Part shown: positions 1-7,626 of the stretch, one piece after another
Position numbering within the stretch: the first letter of the stretch is position 1
Layout: every line of letters begins with the position of its first letter
Assembly (NCBI GenBank): GCA_000999315.1
Contig: LCFW01000006.1
Location: 51,999-115,998, forward strand
Length of the DNA stretch: 64,000 nt
Origin: Candidatus Peregrinibacteria bacterium GW2011_GWF2_43_17
GTDB taxonomy: Bacteria; Patescibacteriota; Gracilibacteria; UBA1369; UBA12470
Reading direction: 5' to 3'
Position numbers and translations under genes: made by a program
Notes under the pieces: model-generated
The model's input: only the letters and a program-made list of their open reading frames with translations
What the model was told of the DNA's origin: nothing
Databases searched by the model: none

Positions 1-381
1 TCTCTCTCCGTACAAGCCGTAATTTTTAGGCTCGATAAAAAGCCAATGAAAAAATAAAAACACCAAGAACGTGCCACCTCCGGAAAGCAAAATCGGAGCC
101 GACGACTCAACCGCCTCCATTACCGCCGGATCGCTTGAAAATGTCGCGGTCAAAGCGCCGATGGGGCCAAGCTCGGGCGTGGTCGCCCAAACTATAACCC
201 AGGGCAACAAACCTCTGATTATAAATACCGCGAACAAAAGGCCCCAGATAAGAAACCATCTTCTGGCCTTTGGCGACATTGTCGAAAGCACCTCCGCATT
301 CACTATCGCATTATCAATACTGCTTATTACCTCGAATAAACAGAGACCGGCAATCGTCAGCGATATTGAAAAAATACTCAT
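1..381 (-). CDS. DUF475 (TerC/YkoY-like) membrane protein, 3' part cut by window edge
   Basis: The frame runs from an ATG at 381 off the left edge of the window, giving 127 visible residues without a stop. Four hydrophobic stretches are separated by short charged loops. The segment FEVISSIDNAIVNAEVLSTM followed by SPKARRWFLIWG is the hallmark of DUF475 proteins, a TerC-related membrane family with conserved acidic residues and no settled function; metal-ion export is often proposed. The start lies 10 bases after the stop of the upstream metallopeptidase-like gene on the same strand, with GGAG about 12 bases upstream, so the two are probably co-transcribed. The C-terminal part is outside the window, so whether the protein is intact cannot be judged. 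Confidence 0.8.
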   Translation of the reverse strand, partial: MSIFSISLTIAGLCLFEVISSIDNAIVNAEVLSTMSPKARRWFLIWGLLFAVFIIRGLLPWVIVWATTPELGPIGALTATFSSDPAVMEAVESSAPILLSGGGTFLVFLFFHWLFIEPKNYGLYGER

Positions 382-390
382 GCGCACATT

Positions 391-1293
391 TTACTCCGCC
401 AAACTCGAGTTGCAAAGAGTGCTCATCCAAGAAATTCTCATGTGCCTGTTCGGATTATCACTCCCGGCATAAGGTACAAGCCCGAGTTGCGACGCCACGA
501 AAGTTTCGCAAATCTCCTCCATTAAAGCACGTCGAAAAGCGACAGGATCCCTTCCTTTTATTTCGGGCGTCAGCATGTCTTTGCAAGTCGCGGAATACCT
601 TGAAATCGGTTCAAACCCTTCCGCCAAAACAAGTCTTCCGAAATCATCGAGCCAATCTTTAAATGTGAACGTGAACCCGCCAGATTCAAGCCTGGTCGCG
701 AACATTTCGGCGGGGTTGTTCCTGAAATTCATTTCCACGCTATGAAAAAATTCATGCAAAAGCACGTGAACTTGATACATAAAAACGGCGGTGTCATCTT
801 CGGAAACGGTTTTCGGAATGGAGGTTGGGAGAATAATTTCCGCGCCATCGGAAACCCCGACAATAACCCTGGAAGGATGTAATTGACCGGCTTCAACTTC
901 TTGCAAAAACGTATCTTCGGATATCCAACGAGGAACGCCTTGCATATCTCCGTTTTCATCAAACCGTGGGACCAATACTTGATTTCGATATACGACAACC
1001 TGCAATTTTGATAACGCCACGAGTACCGCCGGCATCCTTTCCAGAATACTCCTAACCATTTCGGGGAAAACTTGTCTCGCTTTTTGCGAATCGCTTAAAT
1101 TTTCATAATCAAAACATTCAACCTTACCGATTTTTTCCGCAGAAGCCGGATCGACAGGCCTGGCTAAAATCCCGGTCAGCCCCGCTTTATATTGCGGGAG
1201 ATTACCGGCAACGAATTCGAGAGCTGGTCTCAAATCGTAACGATCTTTTCTGGTTTCCGCTTGGTCTATGCTCGGAGGAGTACTTAATGACAT
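391..1293 (-). CDS. Putative zinc metallopeptidase-like protein (HEFFH motif)
   Basis: This 300-residue soluble protein has no signal peptide or membrane segment. Near residue 178 it has LLHEFFHSVE, which fits the HExxH zinc-binding consensus. A later helix, MEEICETFVAS near residue 260, could supply the third acidic ligand of a gluzincin-type site. No peptidase family could be named from the rest of the sequence, so peptidase activity is inferred from the motif alone. A sigma70-like promoter lies just upstream, divergent from mscS. The gene is followed after 10 bases by the DUF475 membrane protein, probably in one operon. Confidence 0.6.
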   Translation of the reverse strand: MSLSTPPSIDQAETRKDRYDLRPALEFVAGNLPQYKAGLTGILARPVDPASAEKIGKVECFDYENLSDSQKARQVFPEMVRSILERMPAVLVALSKLQVVVYRNQVLVPRFDENGDMQGVPRWISEDTFLQEVEAGQLHPSRVIVGVSDGAEIILPTSIPKTVSEDDTAVFMYQVHVLLHEFFHSVEMNFRNNPAEMFATRLESGGFTFTFKDWLDDFGRLVLAEGFEPISRYSATCKDMLTPEIKGRDPVAFRRALMEEICETFVASQLGLVPYAGSDNPNRHMRISWMSTLCNSSLAE

Positions 1294-1317
1294 GGTTTTA
1301 TTAATTTAGAAGATGTC

Positions 1318-1345
1318 AGATTAACACAACTGGCCAACAAGTCAA
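1318..1345 (-). promoter_or_regulatory. Sigma70-type promoter of the metallopeptidase-DUF475 operon
   Basis: Read on the minus strand, TTGACT and TAATCT are separated by 16 bases. The predicted transcript start leaves a leader of only about 17 bases before the ATG at 1293. Confidence 0.55.
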
Positions 1346-1361
1346 CCCTGAATCTCAAAGT

Positions 1362-1409
1362 TCTATGGACTATATATCTATTGGTTTATCAGGCTATCCA
1401 TGATATAAT
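1362..1409. repeat. Degenerate 8-bp-period array (NCTATNNN) carrying the mscS promoter
   Basis: CTAT or a close variant recurs every 8 bases through six units. The plus-strand promoter of mscS is built from it: TTGGTT at 1381-1386 and TATAAT at 1404-1409, spacer 17. It belongs to a set of six similar arrays in this window (see findings). Confidence 0.55.
1381..1409 (+). promoter_or_regulatory. Promoter of mscS
   Basis: TTGGTT, 17-base spacer, perfect TATAAT. The start codon lies 22 bases downstream of the -10 box, so the transcript would be almost leaderless. Confidence 0.65.
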
Positions 1410-1430
1410 AATACAATTTAAATCAAAAAA

Positions 1431-2411
1431 ATGAGCTTGGTTGACGAAGAATCGGCAGACGTAGACATGACTGATGCTGGGTCGGACATAAATTTCGGCG
1501 ACATAACCGGCACAATTTTAACGAAATTTGTTGACCTTTTACAAGCCGCGGTAATCCTCGCAATTGCGTATTTGGCGATCAAATGGATAAGCAGATATTT
1601 TAAAAAAATCGAAACAACCCACGAACAGCAAAGAACAGCTCTCAACCTCGTTGAAAAAATCGTAAACGGTTTCGTTGCGGTAATAGGAGTGACTCTTGCC
1701 CTCAAGGTAATCGGGCTCGATATCAGCCTCCTGGTCAGCGTAGGTGTTTTGGGATTGAGTTATGGATTAAAAGACATTATCAAAAATTACATCGCCGGTA
1801 TTTTGATTTTCTTCAAAGGTCCTTTCAAAATCGGCGACATAGTCAAAATAAAAAAATACACCGGCAAAATCGATCGCATGGACTTTCAATCAACCGGAAT
1901 CAAAACTTTTGATAATCGAAACATTACGATTTACAACTCCGACATAATGACCGAGTCCATCGAAAACTACTCGAGATATCCGGTCAGAAGGATGGAGATA
2001 AGCGTCAAACTCGGTTACGGCACAAACGTGCAAAAAGCGGCAAAAATTTTCGAGCACATACTCGCAACCGATCCCGACGTACAAAAAACACCGAAATATT
2101 CCGTCATCTTCAGCGAATTCGAAACCAACTGCTTCGTTCTCAAGCTGAAATTCTGGGTTAAAGCCCCCTCAAACATGTTGGCTATGAGGAGCCGAATAGG
2201 GCTGAAAATCCAGCAGGCTATCAACGAAGAGTCTATTTTCGGGCCTTATCAAAAAACTTTCGAGCTTAACCAAGACATGACATTAACTCCGGATCGTAAA
2301 AAATGGTCACAAGCGATGGATGTTGCCGAACCGGAACAACCAATAGTCGAGCCTGTGGCGACACAGCAAGTTGCGCTGGAATTCTCGGATGCGGATGAGC
2401 CGGAGGCCTGA
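1431..2411 (+). CDS. mscS: Small-conductance mechanosensitive channel (MscS family)
   Basis: This 326-residue membrane channel opens under membrane tension and releases solutes during hypo-osmotic shock. The N-terminus has a transmembrane helix near residues 30-55. Next comes the pore-lining region near residues 75-125, a glycine/alanine-rich helix. The conserved beta-domain signature FKGPFKIGDIVKI and TGKIDRMDFQSTGIKTFDNR follows, and then an alpha/beta C-terminal domain to about residue 280. The last 40 residues are acidic and probably disordered. Its stop (TGA) is one base from the stop of the convergent helicase gene. Use of TGA as stop argues against recoding of UGA. Confidence 0.9.
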   Translation: MSLVDEESADVDMTDAGSDINFGDITGTILTKFVDLLQAAVILAIAYLAIKWISRYFKKIETTHEQQRTALNLVEKIVNGFVAVIGVTLALKVIGLDISLLVSVGVLGLSYGLKDIIKNYIAGILIFFKGPFKIGDIVKIKKYTGKIDRMDFQSTGIKTFDNRNITIYNSDIMTESIENYSRYPVRRMEISVKLGYGTNVQKAAKIFEHILATDPDVQKTPKYSVIFSEFETNCFVLKLKFWVKAPSNMLAMRSRIGLKIQQAINEESIFGPYQKTFELNQDMTLTPDRKKWSQAMDVAEPEQPIVEPVATQQVALEFSDADEPEA

Positions 2412-2412
2412 T

Positions 2413-3678
2413 TTAGCCCCTGTGCCCACGTCCTCTTCCTCGACTAAAGAAAGGTCGTCTTCTTCTTTGATCAAACCTTGGTTCACGATCGTCTTCATGT
2501 TGGTCCGGTGGAGGAGTTCGTCTCGGCGGCAATTCGGGCAACGGAGAAATCGGCAAGTTTTTCTTGATTAATCGTTCGATATCGCGAAGTTCACTGCGTT
2601 GTTCCGGCGCCGCCAAAGAAATCGCATGACCCGAAACTCCCGCTCTCGCCGTGCGACCGATTCGATGCACGTAATCTTCGGTGTTTGTAGGTAAATCAAA
2701 GTTTATAACCACCTCGATATCCGTGACATCAATTCCGCGAGAAGCTATGTCGGTGGCAACCAAAATTCGATATTTGCCCGATTTAAAGCCCTCCATTGCA
2801 TCTCTGCGTTGGGAAGGTGAACGATTGGAGTGAATTTCCGCAACGCGATGTCCCATATGCCGTATGGCGCTGGTAAGTTTTTTTGCGCCATATTTCGTCC
2901 TTGTGAAAACAAGAGTCGTTCCGGAATATTGTTGTAAAAGTTTATCAATCAACCTGCTTTTATCTCCCTTATGGATAATAAAAATTTCTTGAGTCAAATG
3001 ATCGGCAATCGAACCGGTTGGAGCAACTTCAACACGAATCGGCAGTTTCATAAAACTTGTTGCCATTTTCATAATTTCCGGAGCCAATGTCGCGGAAAAA
3101 AGCATCGTTTGTCGTTCCACAGGCAAATGTTGAAAAATTCTTTTAATTTGCGGAGCGAAACCCATATCCAGCATGCGATCGGCCTCATCCAAAACGACGA
3201 TTTTTACATTTTTAAGGTTGGCGGTTCTCTGTTCGAGATGGTCGTTAAGGCGACCCGGAGTGGCGATAATAATATGCGGATTATTTCTCAAAGCTTGAAT
3301 TTGGCGATGTATCGGAGCGCCGCCAATCAGCACGGCGGTTTTTAAACCCAACCTCGCCCCCAATTTGTTCAAAGCTTCATCAACCTGTATCGCGAGTTCG
3401 CGTGTTGGCAAAACGACCAATCCGTTACCTCTAAACTGTTGCAGGCGTTGAATTAAAGGGATGCCAAAAGCCAATGTCTTGCCCGTTCCGGTTTGTGCAA
3501 CGCCGACAAGATCCTTGCCCTCCAAGGCAACCGGGATAGCTTGGCGTTGAATCGAAGTTGGAATTTTGTAATGTAATCTGTTGATGGCATCCATAAGGTT
3601 TGGCGCAATGCCCAAGCCGGAGAAACCGGGATTGACCGGAGGCTGCGAATTCGGATTTATTTGGTTCGTAGGATTCAT
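2413..3678 (-). CDS. DEAD-box ATP-dependent RNA helicase (RhlE-like)
   Basis: This 421-residue RNA-unwinding enzyme is likely involved in ribosome assembly or RNA turnover. The motifs appear in order: Q-motif region near residue 30, AQTGTGKT (Walker A), PTRELAIQ, TPGRL, DEAD (Walker B), SAT, and HRIGRTAR near residue 340. The C-terminal tail (from about 380) is rich in Arg, Pro and Gly and ends in an RGRGRG-type stretch typical of RhlE/CsdA-like RNA-binding tails. The start ATG at 3678 gives the expected N-terminus. It is monocistronic and convergent with mscS. Confidence 0.93.
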   Translation of the reverse strand: MNPTNQINPNSQPPVNPGFSGLGIAPNLMDAINRLHYKIPTSIQRQAIPVALEGKDLVGVAQTGTGKTLAFGIPLIQRLQQFRGNGLVVLPTRELAIQVDEALNKLGARLGLKTAVLIGGAPIHRQIQALRNNPHIIIATPGRLNDHLEQRTANLKNVKIVVLDEADRMLDMGFAPQIKRIFQHLPVERQTMLFSATLAPEIMKMATSFMKLPIRVEVAPTGSIADHLTQEIFIIHKGDKSRLIDKLLQQYSGTTLVFTRTKYGAKKLTSAIRHMGHRVAEIHSNRSPSQRRDAMEGFKSGKYRILVATDIASRGIDVTDIEVVINFDLPTNTEDYVHRIGRTARAGVSGHAISLAAPEQRSELRDIERLIKKNLPISPLPELPPRRTPPPDQHEDDREPRFDQRRRRPFFSRGRGRGHRG

Positions 3679-3776
3679 AAAATGTGTTTAAGCAATTGAA
3701 ATTTTCTGACAATGAGATTGCGTTCGCAATCAAGCTTTAATGTATTGCGCATGAAGCGCTTCGCTTTCTTGCGCTG

Positions 3777-3867
3777 TGGCGGAGAGAGTGAGATTCGAAC
3801 TCACGATCCCGCAATGCGGGATACCGCATTTCGAGTGCGGCCCGATCGGCCACTCCGGCATCTCTCC
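3777..3867 (-). tRNA. tRNA-Ser (anticodon CGA)
   Basis: On the minus strand a GGAGAGA/TCTCTCC acceptor stem, D-arm, a CTCGAAA anticodon loop (anticodon CGA), a long variable arm as in class II tRNAs, and a GTTCGAATC T-loop are visible. The discriminator is G and CCA is encoded in the gene. Confidence 0.95.
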
Positions 3868-3919
3868 ATGACGAGTAGCAATCCGAATTATACTATAAAT
3901 GATTTTTAGGGGTTGCGCA

Positions 3920-6259
3920 ATGACTATTGACAAAAACACAAGCAAGTGTTATCAATTCGGACTAGTTTTGAAAAATATAAAAATGACTTGTTTGCGCGAA
4001 GATATCGGTACGTTGGACATAGATCCGTCAATGCCGGAAGTGCATCCGTATGTACGAGAAGCTTTGGATAGGGATTTCAAAAGCAAAAAAAGAGATCCTA
4101 CCAAGGCGATACTTGAGTTAATGGGGCGAAATCCGAACACGCCGTTTCGTAATGCGGATATAATCCGAAATGTTGCCATGGGTGATACGGAAAACGCCGC
4201 AAATATGAAGCTGGCGAATTTGGAAAGAGAGTTTGAGAAAGGGAAAAGTGCCGATAACGGTTTTTATATAACAAGAACAACGCAAAAAAGAGAGGGGCAT
4301 GCCTCTCCGATGGTTTTTTACACATTGGTGATAACGAATAAAGCCATAGCACTATCCGACGACCCCCCGAAACCTTCGACCGCGAACGAAATTCATCCGT
4401 GGGTTTTGGAGGTTTGCGAGCGCGATATCAGAGAAGAGAATGGTACGAGAAAAATACTTGAATTTATGGGGCGAAATCCATCCGTGCCGACAAGTTGCCA
4501 GGATATCAAGGAGAACATCGACATCCCGCGAAACGATATATACGAGCGGTTAAACACGCTTATAAAGTTGGCGGGAAAACACAGGGAGCAATATGGGTTT
4601 TATATTGAAAAAACAAACATAGGTTCAAGGCAGGTCCGCTTCATATTGCGCTTATTGCCGGACCGAAAAATGGCGCCGGAAGGACGTCAAACAAGGCTGG
4701 GAACGGTTTATAATGGCGACCCGGTTACGAGAGTGACGGATGAAATGAGGCAATCGGTTTCGGAAACGCTGAGAAAGTTAGGGATAAATATACCGATAAT
4801 GACGGCTTCGGAGTTGGGAGCGGAGACGGAATACATAAGGGGTCTTCTTGCGAAAGCGACCTGGATGATAAGAGTGGAAAAACCGGAACATCCGATTATC
4901 GAGCGGCTTCTCTCAAACCCCGACGAGGCATTTAGAACCTACGAAATCCTAAGAGAATTCGATATAGGGTCCAAGCAGTTTTTCCATTGTCTCGCGGAAA
5001 GGATGGAAGGGAGAAGGGCCGTCGATCTCGGATTTGTTGTGGCGCAAGCACGACGCGGTTTTTTTGCGGCATTCGTACTGGATAAAAGAAAAAGAATGGA
5101 AACGTTATTGACGCAAGGCGAGGCGATATATGCGGAGAATACGATACCTTTTGATTACGAAGAGGCCGGTTCTCGTTTATCTGCAAATGTCGGCAAATTT
5201 TCAAAAAGACAAGAAGCGATAATAAAATACGTGGCGCAAAGGCAGAAAGATGGGAATCCGACTACGGCAAGAGAAATACGCGACCAATTTGGATTCACGC
5301 CAAAACAAATTTGTTTGGACGTTGAAAAAACGGTGGCGAATCGAGGGGGAACGGGCATGTATATGCGTTATCGCGAAGATACAAAAATGGAAGTGGTTTT
5401 GTTGAACTTGAGCGAAACGTCAATCGATGCCAAACCTTCACAACCGGTGTTAACCGCAACAACATTGATACCCCCGCCCGCGGGGAACGAAAAGAAAGTA
5501 AAATCGGCACCAATCGTGACGGCGCCAATGTCGCGTCGTACAAGCGCCGGGATAATAAACAGATTAACCAGAGAAGTCGGAGCGTCTGCCGTCAGGCTGG
5601 CAGCGGCAAAAAACGAAAACGAAAGTTTAAAAGAAGACTTCGAAAGGGCAACAGCGCTTGTTGTTGAAGAGCTGAACGCCGTCAAGGCTCAACTTACGGG
5701 CGCGAAAGCCGACATTGATCGGTTAAGAGCGGCTCTTTCCGCAGCAACAGCCGAAAATACAGAGATGGACAAGGAAGTCAGGGCGTTATCGGGCGCAAAA
5801 GCACGATTAAAACAAGAGCTGGCGGAGAAAGAAGAATCTATAGAGAAATTGGCAATATTGCTGGCCGATACCATGACGGAAGCGGAAACTCCTCCGGTTG
5901 GAGAAGTGGATATAAGAAGAAATATGCCGGTCCAACTGAAACGAGAAGTAATAAATAGGATTTTGGCAAAGAAGAAAAGTTCCGAAAAACAAGTCAGCGA
6001 GGAAGGAAAGGTAAGCACGGGTAACAAATATGCCGAATGCGAAGCATTGGCGGGATTCAGGCCGCCATTTATAGTGGCGGAGGCGCTTTACCATGTAGAA
6101 TCCGGTAAAAGACGAATGGCGTTGCTTCTTGTTAATGATGGCGGGAGGTGGAGGGAAATGCCGGCTCCGATTGAATTTTTGGAACCTTTCGATGCGAAGC
6201 TGGCGGCGCTTGCGACAATACCCGGGAACGGCGGCAAGAGAAGGGTATGGAGGGTATAG
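3920..6259 (+). CDS. Large protein with repeated winged-helix-like domains and a C-terminal coiled coil
   Basis: I do not recognise a named family. The N-terminal half contains four segments that resemble winged-helix units. The first two share a motif of the form ILE(L/F)MGRNP followed by D-I-(I/K), and two more follow near residues 330-385 and 440-490. Residues about 580-700 are strongly heptad-like and rich in Ala, Glu, Leu and Lys, consistent with a long coiled coil. A short globular tail ends the protein. This layout suggests a DNA-associated or scaffold protein; the function is unknown. The ATG at 3920 is preferred over 3899 because AGGGG lies about 8 bases upstream of it. Confidence 0.75.
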   Translation: MTIDKNTSKCYQFGLVLKNIKMTCLREDIGTLDIDPSMPEVHPYVREALDRDFKSKKRDPTKAILELMGRNPNTPFRNADIIRNVAMGDTENAANMKLANLEREFEKGKSADNGFYITRTTQKREGHASPMVFYTLVITNKAIALSDDPPKPSTANEIHPWVLEVCERDIREENGTRKILEFMGRNPSVPTSCQDIKENIDIPRNDIYERLNTLIKLAGKHREQYGFYIEKTNIGSRQVRFILRLLPDRKMAPEGRQTRLGTVYNGDPVTRVTDEMRQSVSETLRKLGINIPIMTASELGAETEYIRGLLAKATWMIRVEKPEHPIIERLLSNPDEAFRTYEILREFDIGSKQFFHCLAERMEGRRAVDLGFVVAQARRGFFAAFVLDKRKRMETLLTQGEAIYAENTIPFDYEEAGSRLSANVGKFSKRQEAIIKYVAQRQKDGNPTTAREIRDQFGFTPKQICLDVEKTVANRGGTGMYMRYREDTKMEVVLLNLSETSIDAKPSQPVLTATTLIPPPAGNEKKVKSAPIVTAPMSRRTSAGIINRLTREVGASAVRLAAAKNENESLKEDFERATALVVEELNAVKAQLTGAKADIDRLRAALSAATAENTEMDKEVRALSGAKARLKQELAEKEESIEKLAILLADTMTEAETPPVGEVDIRRNMPVQLKREVINRILAKKKSSEKQVSEEGKVSTGNKYAECEALAGFRPPFIVAEALYHVESGKRRMALLLVNDGGRWREMPAPIEFLEPFDAKLAALATIPGNGGKRRVWRV

Positions 6260-6303
6260 CGTCAATTCACGCTCAAAGAGCGACACTTGCTGAATGTACA
6301 AAT

Positions 6304-6397
6304 TGGCGGAGAGGGAGGGATTCGAACCCTCGCGGCGGAAAATATCCACCCTACAGGTTTAGCAAACCCGCCCCTTCAGCCACTTGGGTACCTCTCC
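6304..6397 (-). tRNA. tRNA-Ser (anticodon GCU)
   Basis: Class II tRNA on the minus strand: acceptor GGAGAGG/CCTCTCC, anticodon loop TGCTAAA (anticodon GCU), long variable arm, GTTCGAATC T-loop, G discriminator and encoded CCA. Confidence 0.95.
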
Positions 6398-6471
6398 GCG
6401 ATGTGGCTTCTAAAAATGCTATTCGGTAAATCAAAAAACAGCATAAGCTTTTTACCCTTTCTATAGCGATT

Positions 6472-6846
6472 TTACAAGTGAAACAACGCACGAGCAACCG
6501 CAGTTTTCAAAACGTCGGCTTCGGTCTGGGTATCGAGTCTGTCTCCCATATATCTTCCGACATGTCCGAAGAATTCGGTTTGTCCGGTCTTTCCGGTATG
6601 CGTTTTCACAACCGCGGCGGCGACCTTGAGAGCTTGGGCGAAACACGACAACGAACTTTGCACCGCTCGAGCTGAAGATATTTCAGCATATGTACTATCT
6701 TGCCTGTGAGTGAATCCGCACATACCTTTCAACCCTTCCACAAAAGGAACAATCTTCTCAGCCCTGAATCTGTCAGCGAATCGCCACACATCGAAGATTT
6801 CATTCGCATCGGTTTGACAATGAGCCACGTTCGAGCCTTCAGCCAT
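6472..6846 (-). CDS. Hypothetical protein
   Basis: This 124-residue soluble protein of unknown function starts MAEGSNVAHCQTDANE. It has three Cys and several His residues but no motif I can assign, and is predicted mostly helical from its Ala/Glu/Lys-rich pattern. A longer in-frame ATG exists at 6876, but that extension is poor in protein-like character. No better frame exists in the interval, which supports it being real. It is monocistronic, between a tRNA and the divergent CarS-like gene. Confidence 0.5.
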   Translation of the reverse strand: MAEGSNVAHCQTDANEIFDVWRFADRFRAEKIVPFVEGLKGMCGFTHRQDSTYAEISSARAVQSSLSCFAQALKVAAAVVKTHTGKTGQTEFFGHVGRYMGDRLDTQTEADVLKTAVARALFHL

Positions 6847-6917
6847 ATTGATTTTTGTGTAAAATTTATAACACAAGAAATTTACCCTTTTCTAAAACTT
6901 GAAATCAAGTTAATTTA

Positions 6918-7445
6918 ATGGCGTATCAACCTTTTATGCCAAATATTCTTGGAATCATCTTTCTGTTTCTTCCTGCGGGGATCGCGAACGCGAGTCCGGT
7001 TTTGTTTAAACGGGTTCAATTTTTGAATTATCCCGTTTGTGAAAAATTCTTAGGGAATCACAAGACATGGAGAGGACTTTTTTTTGGTATTTTGATGGCG
7101 ACTTTGGTCGTTTTTATTCAGACAAAAATTCAAATTCCCGAAAAATACACTCTTGTAAATTACGCCGAAATAAACCCGTTAATCCTCGGGCCATTGTTGG
7201 GAGCAGGAGCTTTGATCGGGGATATGCTTAAAAGTTTTTTCAAACGAAGAATCGGTATCGCGCCGGGAAAGCCGTGGGTGCCTTTCGATCAAACCGACTG
7301 GATAATAATGTCGGTATTAGTCACGTTGCCTTACACGCACTTGGATTTGGTAAATGTGCTTTCCGCAATCGTGATTTTTGGCTTGCTACACCCGGCATTT
7401 AATCTTCTGAGCTACTTTCTCAAACTGCAGAAAGTAAAAATTTAA
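6918..7445 (+). CDS. CDP-archaeol synthase-like integral membrane protein (CarS/DUF46)
   Basis: This 175-residue protein with about five membrane segments matches the CarS pattern: a first helix ending in LPAGIANASPVLF, the loop GNHKTWRGL, then GPLLGAGALIGDMLKSFFKRRIG and a P-x-DQTDW motif. In archaea CarS transfers CTP-derived cytidylate to unsaturated archaeal ether lipid precursors; bacterial relatives of the CdsA superfamily may act on other lipid phosphates. The substrate here is unknown. Finding it in a bacterium without visible archaeal lipid genes suggests a CdsA-like role or an unusual lipid. A possible 55-codon gene follows. Confidence 0.75.
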   Translation: MAYQPFMPNILGIIFLFLPAGIANASPVLFKRVQFLNYPVCEKFLGNHKTWRGLFFGILMATLVVFIQTKIQIPEKYTLVNYAEINPLILGPLLGAGALIGDMLKSFFKRRIGIAPGKPWVPFDQTDWIIMSVLVTLPYTHLDLVNVLSAIVIFGLLHPAFNLLSYFLKLQKVKI

Positions 7446-7455
7446 CCAAATAATT

Positions 7456-7623
7456 ATGACATCAGAAAAACTCCCAGAGGTCCCCCCGCCTCCTGATAGG
7501 GAGACGCAACCGAAAAGAAGTTTTTTCCTTTCGGCACGTGAAGAACCGTTAAAAAGTATTCGGGAAAAAATCCAAAAAGCGACCGGGAAAAGTCTGAGAG
7601 CGCCACGTCGGGAAAATTCATAA
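7456..7623 (+). CDS. Possible small basic protein, 55 residues
   Basis: The ATG-started frame begins 10 bases after the stop of the CarS-like gene and ends just before the convergent pabBC gene, filling the gap neatly. The product has a proline-rich N-terminus (LPEVPPPPD) and a basic C-terminal half. There is no clear ribosome-binding site and no known family. It could be chance. Confidence 0.35.
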   Translation: MTSEKLPEVPPPPDRETQPKRSFFLSAREEPLKSIREKIQKATGKSLRAPRRENS

Positions 7624-7626
7624 GTT

